Of a stretch of 64,000 bases of DNA, positions 26,700-40,400 are shown piece after piece. Each line of letters opens with the position of its first letter. The stretch's first letter is position 1. The stretch lies in assembly GCA_013076295.1 (NCBI GenBank), contig RQOL01000521.1:124001-188000 (forward strand). Reading direction: 5' to 3'. The notes beneath the pieces are model-generated. The model searched no databases. It saw nothing but the letters and a program-made list of their open reading frames with translations, and was not told the origin of the DNA. This DNA comes from Sanderia malayensis (Eukaryota; Cnidaria; Scyphozoa; Semaeostomeae; Pelagiidae). The translations under genes and the position numbers were made by a program.

Positions 26700-27900
26700 C
26701 TTCACTTCCCACTTTTTCTTGACTTCCCACATTTGCTGACTTTCCACTTTTCTTCACTTCCCAGTTTTAATGACTTCCCACTTTTTCTTGATTTCCCACT
26801 TTTTCTTCACTTCCCACTTTTTCTTGACTTCGCACTTTTTCTTCACTTCCCACTTTTTCTTGGCTTCCCACTTTTTCTTGAGTTTCCACTTCTTCTTTTC
26901 TTCTCATCTTCTTATGACTGCCCACTTTTGATGACTTCCCACTTTTCATGACTCCCCACTTTTCATGACTTCCACGTTAGGTGACTTCAAACTTTGGTAA
27001 CTTCCAAAGTTTTCTTCACTTCCCACTTTTTCTTCACTTCCCATTTTTCCTTCACTGCCCACTATTAAAGAGTTCCCACTTTTTCTTGATTTCCCATTTT
27101 TTCTTCACTTCCCACTTTTTCTTGACTTCCCACTTTTCCTTCACTTTCCACTCTATCTTTATTTCCCACTTTTGATGATTCCTATTTTTGGTGACTTCCA
27201 CGTTAGGTGACTTCAAACTTTGGTAACTTCCAAAGTTTTCTTCACTTCCCACTTTTTCTTGATTTCCCACTTTTGATGACTTCCCACTTTCGGCGTCTTC
27301 CCACTTTTGATGACTTCCCACTTTTTCTTGAGTTTCCACTTTTTCTTTTCTTCTCATCTTCTTATGACTGCCCAGTTTTGATGGCTTCCCACTTCTTCTT
27401 AACTTCCCATTTTTTCTTCACTTCCCACATTTGATGACTTCCCACTTTTCATGACTTCCCACTTTTTCTTCATTTCCCACTTTTGATTATTACCAATTTT
27501 GATGACTTGCCACTTTTGATGACCTCCCACTTTCGGTGACTTCCCACTTTTGATGACTTCCGACTTTTTATTGTTTTCCCACTTTTGATGACTTCCCACT
27601 TTCGGCGTCTTCCCACTTTTGATGATTTCCACGTTAGATGTCTTCAAACTTTGGTAACTTCCAAAGTTTTCTTCACTTCCCACTTTTTCTTGACTTCCCA
27701 TTTTTTCTTCACTGCCCACTTTTAAAGAGTTCCCACTTTTTCTTGATTTCCCACTTTTTCTTCACTTCCCACTTTTTCTAGACTTCCCACTTTTGATGAC
27801 TTCCCACTTTTTCTTGACTTTCCACTTTATCTTGACTTCCCACTTTTTCTTGACTTCCCATCTTCTCTTGACTGCCCAGTTTTAATGACTTCCCACTTTT
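26700..27900 (+). repeat. 1.2-kb block, copy at 34.6-35.8 kb
   Basis: This block aligns to 34640-35830. The offset shrinks step by step from 7,937 to 7,923 bp between 26662 and 27633, so the right copy has lost single bases throughout. Both share the rare GATTCCTATTTTTGG variant (near 27177 and 35103). It is also related to 16.1-17.3 kb. Confidence 0.8.
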
Positions 27901-29156
27901 TCTTCACTTCCCACTTTTTCTTTACTTCCCACCTTCTCTTGACTGCCCAGTTTTAATGACTTGCCACTTTTGCTTGATTTCCCACTTTTTCTTGACTGCC
28001 CACTTTTTCTTGACTTCCCACATTTGATGACTTCACACTTTCGGTGACTTCCCACTTTTGATGACTTCCCATTTTTTCTTGACTTTCCACTTTTTCTTTA
28101 CTTCTCATCTTCTCTTGACTGCCCAGTTTTAATGACTTCCCACTTTTTCTTGATTTCCCACTTTTTCTACACTTCCCACTTTTTCTTGACTTCGCACTTT
28201 TGATAACTTCCCACGTTTCCTTGACTTTCCACTTTATTTTTACTTGCCCCTTTTTCTTTATTTCCCACTTTTGATGATTCCCATTTTTGGTGACTTCCCA
28301 CTTTTTCTTGAAATCCCATTTTTGTTTATTTCCCAATTTGTATGAGTTCCCACTTTTTCTTGACCTCCCACATTTGCTGACTTTCCACTTTTCTTCAGTT
28401 CCCAGTTTTAATGACTTCCCACTTTTTCTTGATTTCCCACTTTTTCTTCACTTCCCACTTTTTCTTGACTTCGCACTTTTTCTTCACTTCCCACTTTTTC
28501 TTGACTTCCCACTTTTTCTTGAGTTTCCACTTTTTCTTTTCTTCTCATCTTCTTATGACTGCCCAGTTTTGATGGCTTCCCACTTCTTCTTAACTTCCCA
28601 TTTTTTCTTCACTTCCCACATTTGATGACTTCCCACTTTTCATGACTACACACTTTTTCTTCATTTTCCACTTTTGATTATTACCAATTTTGATGACTTG
28701 CCACTTTTGATGACCTCCCACTTTCGGTGACTTCCCACTTTTGATGACTTCCCACTTTTTATTGTTTTCCCACTTTTGATGACTTCCCACTTTCGGCGTC
28801 TTCCCACTTTTGATGATTTCCACGTTAGGTGTCTTCACACTTTGGTAACTTCCAAAGTTTTCTTCACTTCCCACTTTTTCTTGACTTCCTTTTTTTTCTT
28901 CACTGCCCACTTTTAAAGAGTTCCCATATTTTCTTGATTTCCCACTTTTTCTTCACTTCCCACTTTTTCCAGACTTACCACTTTTGATGACTTCCCACTT
29001 TTTCTTGACTTTCCACTTTATCTTGACTTCCCACTTTTTCTTGACTTCCCATCTTCTCTTGACTGCCCAGTTTTAACGACTTCCCACTTTTTCTTCACTT
29101 CCCACTTTTTCTTTACTTCCCACCTTCTCTTGACTGCCCAGTTTTAATGACTTCCC
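27271..29156 (+). repeat. 1.89-kb segment, second copy
   Basis: This is the partner of 22341-24226, offset 4,930 bp. After 29156 it is followed by a further copy of the same kind of block (29215-29890), 1,262 bp on from 27953-28625. Divergence between the partners looks minimal, making this one of the youngest exchanges in the window. Confidence 0.9.
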
Positions 29157-30429
29157 ACTTTTTCTTCACTTCCCACTTTTTCTTTACTTCCCACCTTCTC
29201 TTGACTGCCCAGTTTTAATGACTTGCCAATTTTGCTTGATTTCCCACTTTTTCTTGACTGCCCACTTTTTCTTGACTTCCCACATTTGATGACTTCACAC
29301 TTTCGGTGACTTCCCACTTTTGATGACTTCCCATTTTTTCTTGACTTTCCACTTTTTCTTTACTTCTCATCTTCTCTTGACTGCCCAGTTTTAATGACTT
29401 CCCACTATTTCTTGATTTCCCACTTTTTCTACACTTCCCACTTTTTCTTGACTTCGCACTTTTGATAACTTCCCACGTTTCCTTGAATTTCCACTTTATT
29501 TTTACTTGCCCCTTTTTCTTTATTTCCCACTTTTGATGATTCCCATTTTTGGTGACTTCCCACTTTTTCTTGAAATCCCATTTTTGTTTATTTCCCAATT
29601 TGTATGAGTTCCCACTTTTTCTCGACCTCCCACATTTGCTGACTTTCCACTTTTCTTCACTTCCCAGTTTTAATGACTTCCCACTTTTTCTTGATTTCCC
29701 ACTTTTTCTTCACTTCCCACTTTTTCTTGACTTCGCACTTTTTCTTCACTTCCCACTTTTTCTTGACTTCCCACTTTTTCTTGAGTTTCCACTTTTTCTT
29801 TTCTTCTCATCTTCTTATGACTGCCCAGTTTTGATGGCTTCCCACTTCTTCTTAACTTCCCATTTTTTCTTCACTTCCAACATTTGATGACTTCCCACTT
29901 TTCATGACTACACACTTTTTCTTCATTTTCCACTTTTGATTATTACCAATTTTGATGACTTGCCACTTTTGATGACCTCCCACTTTCAGTGATTTCCCAC
30001 TTTTGATGACTTCCCACTTTTTATTGTTTTCCCACTTTTGATGACTTCCCACTTTCGGCGTCTTCCCACTTTTGATGATTTCCACGTTAGGTGTCTTCAC
30101 ACTTTGGTAACTTCCAAAGTTTTCTTCACTTCCCACTTTTTCTTGACTTCCCAGTTTTAATGACTTCCCACTTTTTCTTGATTTCCCACTTTTTCTTCAC
30201 TTCCCACTTTTTCTTGACTTCGCACTTTTTCTTCACTTCCCACTTTTTCTTGACTTCCTTTTTTTTCTTCCCTGCCCACTTTTAAAGAGTTCCCATATTT
30301 TCTTGATTTCCCACTTTTTCTTCACCTCCCACTTTTTCCAGACTTACCACTTTTGATGACTTTCCACTTTTTCTTGACTTTCCACTTTATCTTGACTTCC
30401 CACTTTTTCTTGACTTCCCATCTTCTCTT

Positions 30430-32000
30430 GACTGCCCAGTTTTAACGACTTCCCACTTTTTCTTCACTTCCCACTTTTTCTTTACTTCCCACCTTCTCTT
30501 GACTGCCCAGTTTTAATGACTTGCCACTTTTGCTTGATTTCCCACTTTTTCTTGACTGCCCACTTTTTCTTGACTTCCCACATTTGATGACTTCCCACTT
30601 TCGGTGACTTCCCACTTTTTCTTCACTTCCCACTTTTTCTTGACTTCCCACTTTTTCTTGAGTTTCCACTTTTTCATTTCTTCTCATCTTCTTATGACTG
30701 CCCAGTTTTGATGGCTTCCCGCTTCTTCTTAACTTCCCCTATTTTCTTGACTTCCCATTTTTTCTTCACTGCCCACTTTTAAGGACTTCCCACTTTTTCT
30801 TCATTTACCACTTTTGATTATTACCAATTTTGATGACTTGCCACTTTTGATGACCTCCCACTTTCGGTGACTTCCCACTTTTGATGACTTCCCACTTTTT
30901 ATTGTTTTCCCACTTTTGATGACTTCCCACTTTCGGCGTCTTCCCACTTTTGATGATTTCCACGTTAGGTGTCTTCACACTTTGGTAACTTCCAAAGTTT
31001 TCTTCACTTCCCACTTTTTCTTGACTTCCTTTTTTTTCTTCACTGCCCACTTTTAAAGAGTTCCCAAATTTTCTTGATTTCCCACTTTTTCTTCACTTCC
31101 CACTTTTTCCAGACTTACCACTTTTGATGACTTCCCACTTCTTCTTGACTTTCCACTTTATCTTGACTTCCCACTTTTTCTTGACTTCCCATCTTCTCTT
31201 GACTGCCCAGTTTTAACGACTTCCCACTTTTTCTTCACTTCCCACTTTTTCTTTACTTCCCACCTTCTCTTGACTGCCCAGTTTTAATGACTTCCCACTT
31301 TTTCTTGATTTCCCACTTTTTCTTCACTTCCCACTTTTTCTTGACTTCGCACTTTTGATGACTTCCACGTTTCCTTGACTTTCCACTTTATCTTTACTTG
31401 CCCCTTTTTCTTTATTTCCCGCTTTTGATGATTCCCATTTTTGGTGACCTCCCACTTTTTCTTGAAATCCCATTTTTGTTTATTTCCCAATTTGTATGAG
31501 TTCCCACTTTTTCTTGGCCTCCCACATTTTCTTGACCTCCCACATTTGCTGACTTTCCACTTTTCTTCACTTCCCAGTTTTAACAACTTCCCACTTTTTC
31601 TTCACTTCCCACATTTTCTTTACTTCCCACCTTCTCTTGACTGCCCAGTTTTAATGACTTGCCACTTTTGCTTGATTTCCCACGTTTTCCTCACTGTCCA
31701 CTTTTTCTTGACTTCCCACATTTGATGACTTCCCACTTTTCATGACCTCCCACTTTTCATGACTTCCCACTTTTCATGACTTCCCACTTTCAGTGACTTC
31801 CCACTTTTGATGACTTCCCACTTTCGGTGACTTCTCACTTTTGATGACTTCCCACTTTTGATGACTTCCCACTTTTTCTTCCTTTCCCACTTTTGATGAC
31901 TTCCCAATTTTCATGACTTCCCACTTTTGATGATTTCCACGTTAGGTGACTTCAAACTTTGGTAACTGCCAAAGTTTTCTTCACTTCCCACTTTTTCTTG
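30430..32000 (+). repeat. 1.6-kb block, copy at 40.68-42.19 kb
   Basis: This block aligns to 40680-42190. The offset is 10,253 bp at its start and 10,183 bp after a 70-bp deletion in the right copy near 40820. Shared rare features include CTTTTTCATTTCTTCTC near 30671 and 40854, the eight-T run after CTTCC near 31030 and 41213, and CTCACTGTCCAC near 31690 and 41873. Confidence 0.85.
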
Positions 32001-32579
32001 ACTTCCCATTTTTTCTTCACTGCCCACTATTAAAGAGTTCCCACTTTTTCTTGATTTCCCACTTTTTCTTCACTTCCCACTTTTTCTTGACTTCCCACTT
32101 TTTCTTGACTTCCCACATTTGATGACTTCCCACTTTTCATGACCTCCCACTTTTCATGACTTCCCACTTTTCATGACTTCCCACTTTCAGTGACTTCCCA
32201 CTTTTGATGACTTCCCACGTTGTCTTGTTTTCCCACTTTTGATGACTTCCCACTTTTCATGACTTCCCACTTTTGATGACTTCCCACTTTCGGTGACTTC
32301 CCATTTTTGATGACTTCCCACTTTTGATGACTTCCCACTTTTTCTACCTTTCCCACTTATGATGACCTCCCACTTTTCATGACTTCCCACTTTTGATGAT
32401 TTCCACGTTAGGTGACTTCAAACTTTGGTAACTTCCAAAGTTTTCTTCACTTCCCACTTTTTCTTGACCTCCCATTTTTTCTTTACTGCCCACTATTGAA
32501 GAGTTCCCACTTTTTCTTGACTTCCCATATTTTCTTGACTTTCCACTTTTTATTTATTTCCCAATTTCTCTTGACTGGC

Positions 32580-33660
32580 CTCTTTTGATGACTTCCCACT
32601 TTTGATGACTCCCATTTTCGTGACTTCCACGTTTGATGACTTCCAACTTTTGATGACTTCCACGTTTCCTTGACTTTCCACTTTATCTTTACTTGCCCTT
32701 TTTCTTTATTTCCCACTTTTGATGATTCCCATTTTTGGTGACTTCCACTTTTTCCTGAAATCCCATTTTTGTTTATTTCCCAATTTGTATGAGTTCCCAC
32801 TTTTTCTTGACCTCCCACATTTTCTTGACCTCCCACATTTGCTGACTTTCCACTTTTCTTCACTTCCCAGTATTAAAACTTCCACTTTTTCTTCACTTCC
32901 CACTTTTTCTTTATTCCCACCTTCTCTTGACTGCCAGTTTTAATGACTTGCCAGTTTTGCTTGATTTCCACTTTTTCCTCACTGCCACTTTTCTTGACTT
33001 CCACATTTGATGACTTCCCACTTTTCATGACCTCCCACTTTCAGTGACTTCCCACTTTTGACGACTTCCCACGTTTTCTTGTTTTCCCACTTTTGATGAC
33101 TTCCCACTTTTCATGACTTCCCACTTTTGATGACCTCCACTTTCGGTGACTTCCACTTTTGAAGACTTCCACTTTTGATGACTTCCACTTTTTCTTCTTT
33201 TCCCACTTTTGATGACTTCCCAATTTTCATGACTTCCCACTTTTGATGATTTCCACGTTAGGTGACTTCAAACTTTGGTAACTTCCAAAGTTTCTTCACT
33301 TCCCACTTTTTCTTGACTTCCCATTTTTTCTTCACTGCCCACTGTTAAAGAGTTCCCACTTTTTCTTGATTTCCCACTTTTTCTTCACTTCCCACTTTTT
33401 TTGACTTCCCACTTATTCTTAATGTCCCATTTTTGGTGACTTCCCACTTGACTTCCCACATTTGATGACTTCCCACTTTTCATGACTTCCCACTTTTTTT
33501 TGTTTTCCCACTTTTGATGACTCCCACTTTTCATGACTTCCCACTTTCGATGACTTCCACGTTAGGTGACTTCAAACTTTGGTAAGTTCCAAAGTTTTTT
33601 CCACTTCCCTCTTTTCATGACTTCCACTTTTGATGACTTCCACGTTAGGTGACTTCCAAC
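32580..33660 (+). other. Segment rich in one-base homopolymer contractions
   Basis: Compared with the copy at about 38.3-39.4 kb, this segment repeatedly shows CC for CCC, TTTT for TTTTT and similar. Between matching cassette G residues (32407 to 38141, then 33257 to 39010) the offset grows from 5,734 to 5,753 bp, a net loss of 19 bases in 0.85 kb. Loss of single bases inside homopolymer runs is the usual residual error of unpolished long-read consensus. A real mutational origin is less likely. Confidence 0.7.
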
Positions 33661-34739
33661 TTTAGTAACTTCCAAAGTTTTCCTCACTTCCCCTATTTTC
33701 TTGACTTCCCATTTTTTCTTCACTGCCCACTTTTAAGGACTTCCCACTTTTTCTTCATTTCCCATTGTTGATTATTACCAATTTTGATGACTTGCCACTT
33801 TTGATGACCTCCCACTTTCGGTGACTTCCCACTTTTAATGACTTCCGACTTTTTATTGTTTTCCCACTTTTGATGACCTCCCACTTTTCATGACTTCCCA
33901 CTTTTGATGACTTCCACGTTAGGTGACTTCAAAATTTGGTGAGTTCCAAAGTTTTCTCCACTTCCCACTTTTCATGACTTCCCACTTTTGATGACTTCCA
34001 CGTTAGGTGACTTCAAACTTTGGTAACTTCCAAAGTTTTCCTCACTTCCCCCTTTTCTTGACTTCCCATTTTTTCTTCACTGCCCACTTTTAAGGACATC
34101 CCACTTTTTCTTCATTTCCCACTTTTGATTATTACCAATTTTGATGACTTGCCACTTTTGATGACGTCCCACTTTCGGTGACTTCCCACTTTTCATGACT
34201 TCCCACTTTTTATTGTTTTCCCACTTTTGATGACCTCCCACTTTTCATGACTTCCCACTTTTGATGACTTCCACGTTAGGTGACTTCAAACTTTGGTAAC
34301 TTCCAAAGTTTTCTTCACTTCCCATTTTTTCTTCACTTCCCACATTTGATGACTTCCCACTTTTGATGACCTCCCACTTTCGGTGCCTTTCCACTTTTGA
34401 TGACTTCCCACTTTTCATGACTACACACTTTTTCTTCATTTTCCACTTTTGATTATTACCAATTTTGATGACTTGCCACTTTTGATGACCTCCCACTTTC
34501 GGTGACTTCCCACTTTTGATGACTTCCCACTTTTTATTGTTTTCCCACTTTTGATGACTTCCCACTTTCGGCGTCTTCCCACTTTTGATGATTTCCACGT
34601 TAGGTGTCTTCACACTTTGGTAACTTCCAAAGTTTTCTTCACTTCCCACTTTTTCTTGACTTCCCACATTTGCTGACTTTCCACTTTTCTTCACTTCCCA
34701 GTTTTAATGACTTCCCACTTTTTCTTGATTTCCCACTTT

Positions 34740-36240
34740 TTCTTCACTTCCACTTTTCTTGACTCGCACTTTTCTTCACTTCCCACTTTTTTTGACTTCC
34801 ACTTTTTCTTGAGTTTCCACTTCTTCTTTTCTTCTCATCTTCTTATGATGCCCACTTTTGATGACTTCCCACTTTTCATGACTCCCACTTTTCATGACTT
34901 CCACGTTAGGTGACTTCAAACTTTGGTAACTTCCAAGTTTTCTTCACTTCCCACTTTTTCTTCACTTCCCATTTTTCCTTCACTGCCACTATTAAGAGTT
35001 CCCACTTTTTCTTGATTTCCCACTTTTCTTCACTTCCCACTTTTTCTTGACTTCCCACTTTTCCTTCACTTTCCACTCTATCTTTATTTCCCACTTTTGA
35101 TGATTCCTATTTTTGGTGACTTCCACGTTAGGTGACTTCAAACTTTGGTAACTTCCAAAGTTTCTTCACTTCCCACTTTTTCTTGATTTCCCACTTTTGA
35201 TGACTTCCCACTTTCGGCGTCTTCCCACTTTTGATGACTTCCCACTTTTTCTTGAGTTTCCACTTTTTCTTTTCTTCTCATCTTCTTATGACTGCCCAGT
35301 TTTGATGGCTTCCCACTTCTTCTTAACTTCCCAATTTTTCTTCACTTCCCACATTTGATGACTTCCCACTTTTCATGACTTCCCACTTTTTCTTCATTTC
35401 CACTTTTGATTATTACCAATTTTGATGACTTGCCACTTTTGATGACCTCCCACTTTCGGTGACTTCCCACTTTTGATGACTTCCCACTTTTTATTGTTTT
35501 CCCACTTTTGATGACTTCCCACTTTCGGCGTCTTCCCACTTTTGATGATTTCCACGTTAGATGTCTTCAAACTTTGGTAACTTCCAAAGTTTTCTTCACT
35601 TCCCACTTTTTCTTGACTTCCCATTTTTCTTCACTGCCCACTTTTAAAGAGTTCCCACTTTTTCTTGATTTCCCACTTTTTCTTCACTTCCCACTTTTTC
35701 TAGACTTCCACTTTTGATGATTTCCCACTTTTCTTGACTTTCCACTTTATCTTGACTTCCCACTTTTTCTTGACTTCCCATCTTCTCTTGACTGCCCAGT
35801 TTTAATGACTTCCCACTTTTTCTTCACTTCCCACTTTTTCTTTACTTCCCACCTTCTCTTGACTGCCCAGTTTTAATGACTTGCCATTTTGCTTGATTTC
35901 CCACTTTTTCTTGACTGCCCACTTTTTCTTGACTTCCCACATTTGATGACTTCACACTTTCGGTGACTTCCCACTTTTGATGACTTCCCATTTTTCTTGA
36001 CTTTCCACTTTTCTTTACTTCTCATCTTCTCTTGACTGCCCAGTTTTAATGACTTCCCACTTTTTCTTGATTTCCCACTTTTTCTACACTTCCCACTTTT
36101 CTTGACTTCGCACTTTTGATAACTTCCCACGTTTCCTTGACTTTCCACTTTATTTTTACTTGCCCCTTTTTCTTTATTTCCCACTTTTGATGATTCCCAT
36201 TTTGGTGACTTCCCACTTTTTCTTGAAATCCCATTTTTGT
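34740..36240 (+). other. Second segment with homopolymer contractions
   Basis: Relative to 26.75-27.9 kb this region loses single bases in C and T runs, for example GACTCGCAC for GACTTCGCAC near 34762 and TTATGATGCCC for TTATGACTGCCC near 34844. The offset to the left copy falls by 14 bp within about 1 kb. Between 36240 and 36780 runs are mostly normal again. Confidence 0.65.
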
Positions 36241-36799
36241 TTATTTCCCAATTTGTATGAGTTCCCACTTTTTCTTGATCTCCCACATTTGCTGACTTTC
36301 CACTTTTCTTCACTTCCCAGTTTTAATGACTTCCCACTTTTTCTTGATTTCCCACTTTTTCTTCACTTCCCACTTTTTCTTGACTTCGCACTTTTTCTTC
36401 ACTTCCCACTTTTTCTTGACTTCCCACTTTTTCTTGAGTTTCCACTTTTTCTTTTCTTCTCATCTTCTTATGACTGCCCAGTTTTGATGGCTTCCCCACT
36501 TCTTCTTAACTTCCCATTTTTTCTTCACTTCCCACATTTGATGACTTCCCACTTTTCATGACTACACACTTTTTCTTCATTTTCCACTTTTGATTATTAC
36601 CAATTTTGATGACTTGCCACTTTTGATGACCTCCCACTTTCGGTGACTTCCCACTTTTGATGACTTCCCACTTTTTATTGTTTTCCCACTTTTGATGACT
36701 TCCCACTTTCGCCGTCTTCCCACTTTTGATGATTTCCACGTTAGGTGTCTTCACACTTTGGTAACTTCCAAAGTTTTCTTCACTTCCCACTTTTTCTTG

Positions 36800-37640
36800 A
36801 CTTCCTTTTTTTTCTTCACTGCCTTTTAAGAGTTCCATATTTTTCTTGATTTCCCACTTTTTTTCATTCCACTTTTTCCAGACTTACCACTTTTTGATGA
36901 CTTCCCACTTTTTCTTGACTTTCCACTTTATCTTGACTTCCCATTTTTCTTGACTTCCATCTTCTCTTGACTGCCCAGTTTTAACGACTTCCCACTTTTT
37001 CTTCACTTCCCACTTTTTCTTTACTTCCCACCTTCTCTTGACTGCCCAGTTTTAATGATTCCCACTTTTTCTTGATTTCCCACTTTTTCTTCACTTCCCA
37101 CTTTTTCTGGACTTCGCACTTTTGATGACTTCCACGTTTCCTTGACTTTCCACTTTATCTTTACTTGCCCCTTGTTCTTTATTTCCGCTTTGATGATTCC
37201 CATTTTTGGTGACTCCCACTTTTTCTTGAAATCCCATTTTTGTTTATTTCCCAATTGTATGAGTTCCCACTTTTTCTTGGCCTCCCACATTTTCTTGACT
37301 CCCAATTTGCTGACTTTCCACTTTTCTTCACTTCCCAGTTTTTTTTTCTTCACTTCCCATTTTTCTTTACTTCCCTTTCTTACTTTTTAATGACTTGCCA
37401 CTTTTGCTTGATTTCCCACGTTTTCCTCACTGTCCACTTTTTCTTGACTTCCCACATTTGATGACTTCCCACTTTTCATGACCTCCCACTTTTCATGACT
37501 TCCCACTTTTCATGACTTCCCACTTTCAGTGACTTCCCACTTTTGATGACTTCCCACTTTCGGTGACTTCTCACTTTTGATGACTTCCCACTTTTGATGA
37601 CTTCCCACTTTTTCCTTTCCTTTCCCACTTTTGATGACTT
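36800..37640 (+). other. Third and densest segment with homopolymer contractions
   Basis: Against 31021-31721 the offset falls from 5,776 to 5,736 bp, a net loss of 40 bases in about 0.7 kb. Examples are GCCTTTTAAGAGTTCC where the copy reads GCCCACTTTTAAAGAG, TTTTCATTCC for a longer monomer near 36865, and a monomer reduced to CCAGTTTTTTTTTC near 37336. Confidence 0.7.
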
Positions 37641-37779
37641 CCAATTTCATGACTTCCCACTTTTGATGATTTCCACGTTAGGTGACTTCAAACTTTGGTA
37701 ACTGCCAAAGTTTTCTTCACTTCCCACTTTTTCTTGACTTCCCATTTTTTCTTCACTGCCCACTATTAAAGAGTTCCCA

Positions 37780-40400
37780 CTTTTTCTTGATTTCCCACTT
37801 TTTCTTCACTTCCCACTTTTTCTTGACTTCCCACTTTTTCTTGACTTCCCACATTTGATGACTTCCCACTTTTCATGACCTCCCACTTTTCATGACTTCC
37901 CACTTTTCATGACTTCCCACTTTCAGTGACTTCCCACTTTTGATGACTTCCCACGTTGTCTTGTTTTCCCACTTTTGATGACTTCCCACTTTTCATGACT
38001 TCCCACTTTTGATGACTTCCCACTTTCGGTGACTTCCCATTTTTGATGACTTCCCACTTTTGATGACTTCCCACTTTTTCTACCTTTCCCACTTTGATGA
38101 CCTCCCACTTTTCATGACTTCCACTTTTGATGATTTCCACGTTAGGTGACTTCAAACTTTGGTAACTTCCAAAGTTTTCTTCACTTCCCACTTTTTCTTG
38201 ACCTCCCATTTTTTCTTTACTGCCCACTATTGAAGAGTTCCCACTTTTTCTTGACTTCCCATATTTTCTTGACTTTCCACTTTTTATTTATTTCCCAATT
38301 TCTCTTGACTGGCCTCTTTTGATGACTTCCCACTTTTGATGACCTCCCATTTTTCGTGACTTCCCACGTTTGATGACTTCCAACTTTTGATGACTTCCAC
38401 GTTTCCTTGACTTTCCACTTTATCTTTACTTGCCCCTTTTTCTTTTTTTCCCACTTTTGATGATTCCCATTTTTGGTGACTTCCCACTTTTTCTTGAAAT
38501 CCCATTTTTGTTTATTTCCCCAGTTTTGTATGAGTTCCCACTTTTTCTTGACCTCCCACATTTTCTTGACCTCCCACATTTGCTGACTTTCCACTTTCTT
38601 CACTTCCCAGTTTTAACACTTCCCACTTTTTCTTCACTTCCCACTTTTTCTTTACTTCCCACCTTCTCTTGACTGCCCAGTTTTAATGACTTGCCAGTTT
38701 TGCTTGATTTCCCACTTTTTCCTCACTGCCCACTTTTTCTTGACTTCCCCACATTTGATGACTTCCCACTTTTCATGACCTCCCACTTTCAGTGACTTCC
38801 CACTTTTGACGACTTCCCACGTTTTCTTGTTTTCCCACTTTTGATGACTTCCCACTTTTCATGACTTCCCACTTTTGATGACCTCCCACTTTCGGTGACT
38901 TCCCACTTTTGAAGACTTCCCACTTTTGATGACTTCCCACTTTTTCCTTCTTTTCCCACTTTTGATGACTTCCCAATTTTCATGACTTCCCACTTTTGAT
39001 GATTTCCACGTTAGGTGACTTCAAACTTTGGTAACTTCCAAAGTTTCTTCCACTTCCCACTTTTTCTTGACTTCCCATTTTTTTCTTCACTGCCCACTAT
39101 TAAAGAGTTCCCACTTTTTCTGGATTTCCCACTTTTTCTTCACTTCCCACTTTTTCTTGACTTCCCACTTATTCTTAATGTCCCATTTTTGGTGACTTCC
39201 CACTTGACTTCCAGCATTTGATGACTTCCCACTTTTCATGACTTCCCACTTTTTTTTGTTTTCCCACTTTTGATGACCTCCCACTTTTCATGACTTCCCA
39301 CTTTCGATGACTTCCACGTTAGGTGACTTCACACTTTGGTAAGTTCCAAAGTTTTTTCCACTTCCCTCTTTTCATGACTTCCCACTTTTGATGACTTCCA
39401 CGTTAGGTGACTTCCAACTTTAGTAACTTCCAAAGTTTTCCTCACTTCCCCTATTTTCTTGACTTCCCATTTTTTCTTCACTGCCCACTTTTAAGGACTT
39501 CCCACTTTTTCTTCATTTCCCATTGTTGATTATTACCAATTTTGATGACTTGCCACTTTTGATGACCTCCTACTTCCGGTGACTTCCCACTTTTAATGAC
39601 TTCCGACTTTTTATTGTTTTCCCACTTTTGATGACCTCCCACTTTTCATGACTTCCCACTTTCGATGACTTCCACGTTAGGTGACTTCAAAATTTGGTGA
39701 GTTCCAAAGTTTTCTCCACTTCCCACTTTTCATGACTTCCCACTTTTGATGACTTCCACGTTAGGTGACTTCAAACTTTGGTAACTTCCAAAGTTTTCCT
39801 CACTTCCCCCTTTTCTTGACTTCCCATTTTTTCTTCACTGCCCACTTTTAAGGACATCCCACTTTTTCTTCATTTCCCACTTTTGATTATTACCAATTTT
39901 GATGACTTGCCACTTTTGATGACGTCCCACTTTCGGTGACTTCCCACTTTTCATGACTTCCCACTTTTTTTGTTTTCCCACTTTTGATGACCTCCCACTT
40001 TTCATGACTTCCCACTTTTGATGACTTCCACGTTAGGTGACTTCAAACTTTGGTAACTTCCAAAGTTTTCTTCACTTCCCATTTTTTCTTCACTTCCCAC
40101 ATTTGATGACTTCCCACTTTTGATGACCTCCCACTTTCGGTGCCTTTCCACTTTTGATGACTTCCCACTTTTTATTGTTTTCCCACTTTTGATGACTTCC
40201 CACTTTCGGCGTCTTCCCACTTTTGATGATTTCCACGTTAGGTGTCTTCAAACTTTGGTAACTTCCAAAGTTTTCTTCACTTCCCACTTTTTCTTGACTT
40301 GCCATTTTTTCTTCACTGCCCACTTTTAAAGAGTTCCCATTTTTTCTTGATTTCCCACTTTTTCTTCACTTCCCACTTTTTCTAGACTTCCCAGTCTTGA
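37780..40400 (+). repeat. 2.6-kb higher-order unit, outlying copy
   Basis: This copy aligns to 42220-44849 at an offset of 4,443-4,447 bp. It is followed at about 40400-40620 by the first 0.2 kb of another copy, which is cut short and replaced by the block shared with 30.4-32.0 kb. It is therefore the leftmost relative of the 2,629-bp tandem pair. Confidence 0.82.
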
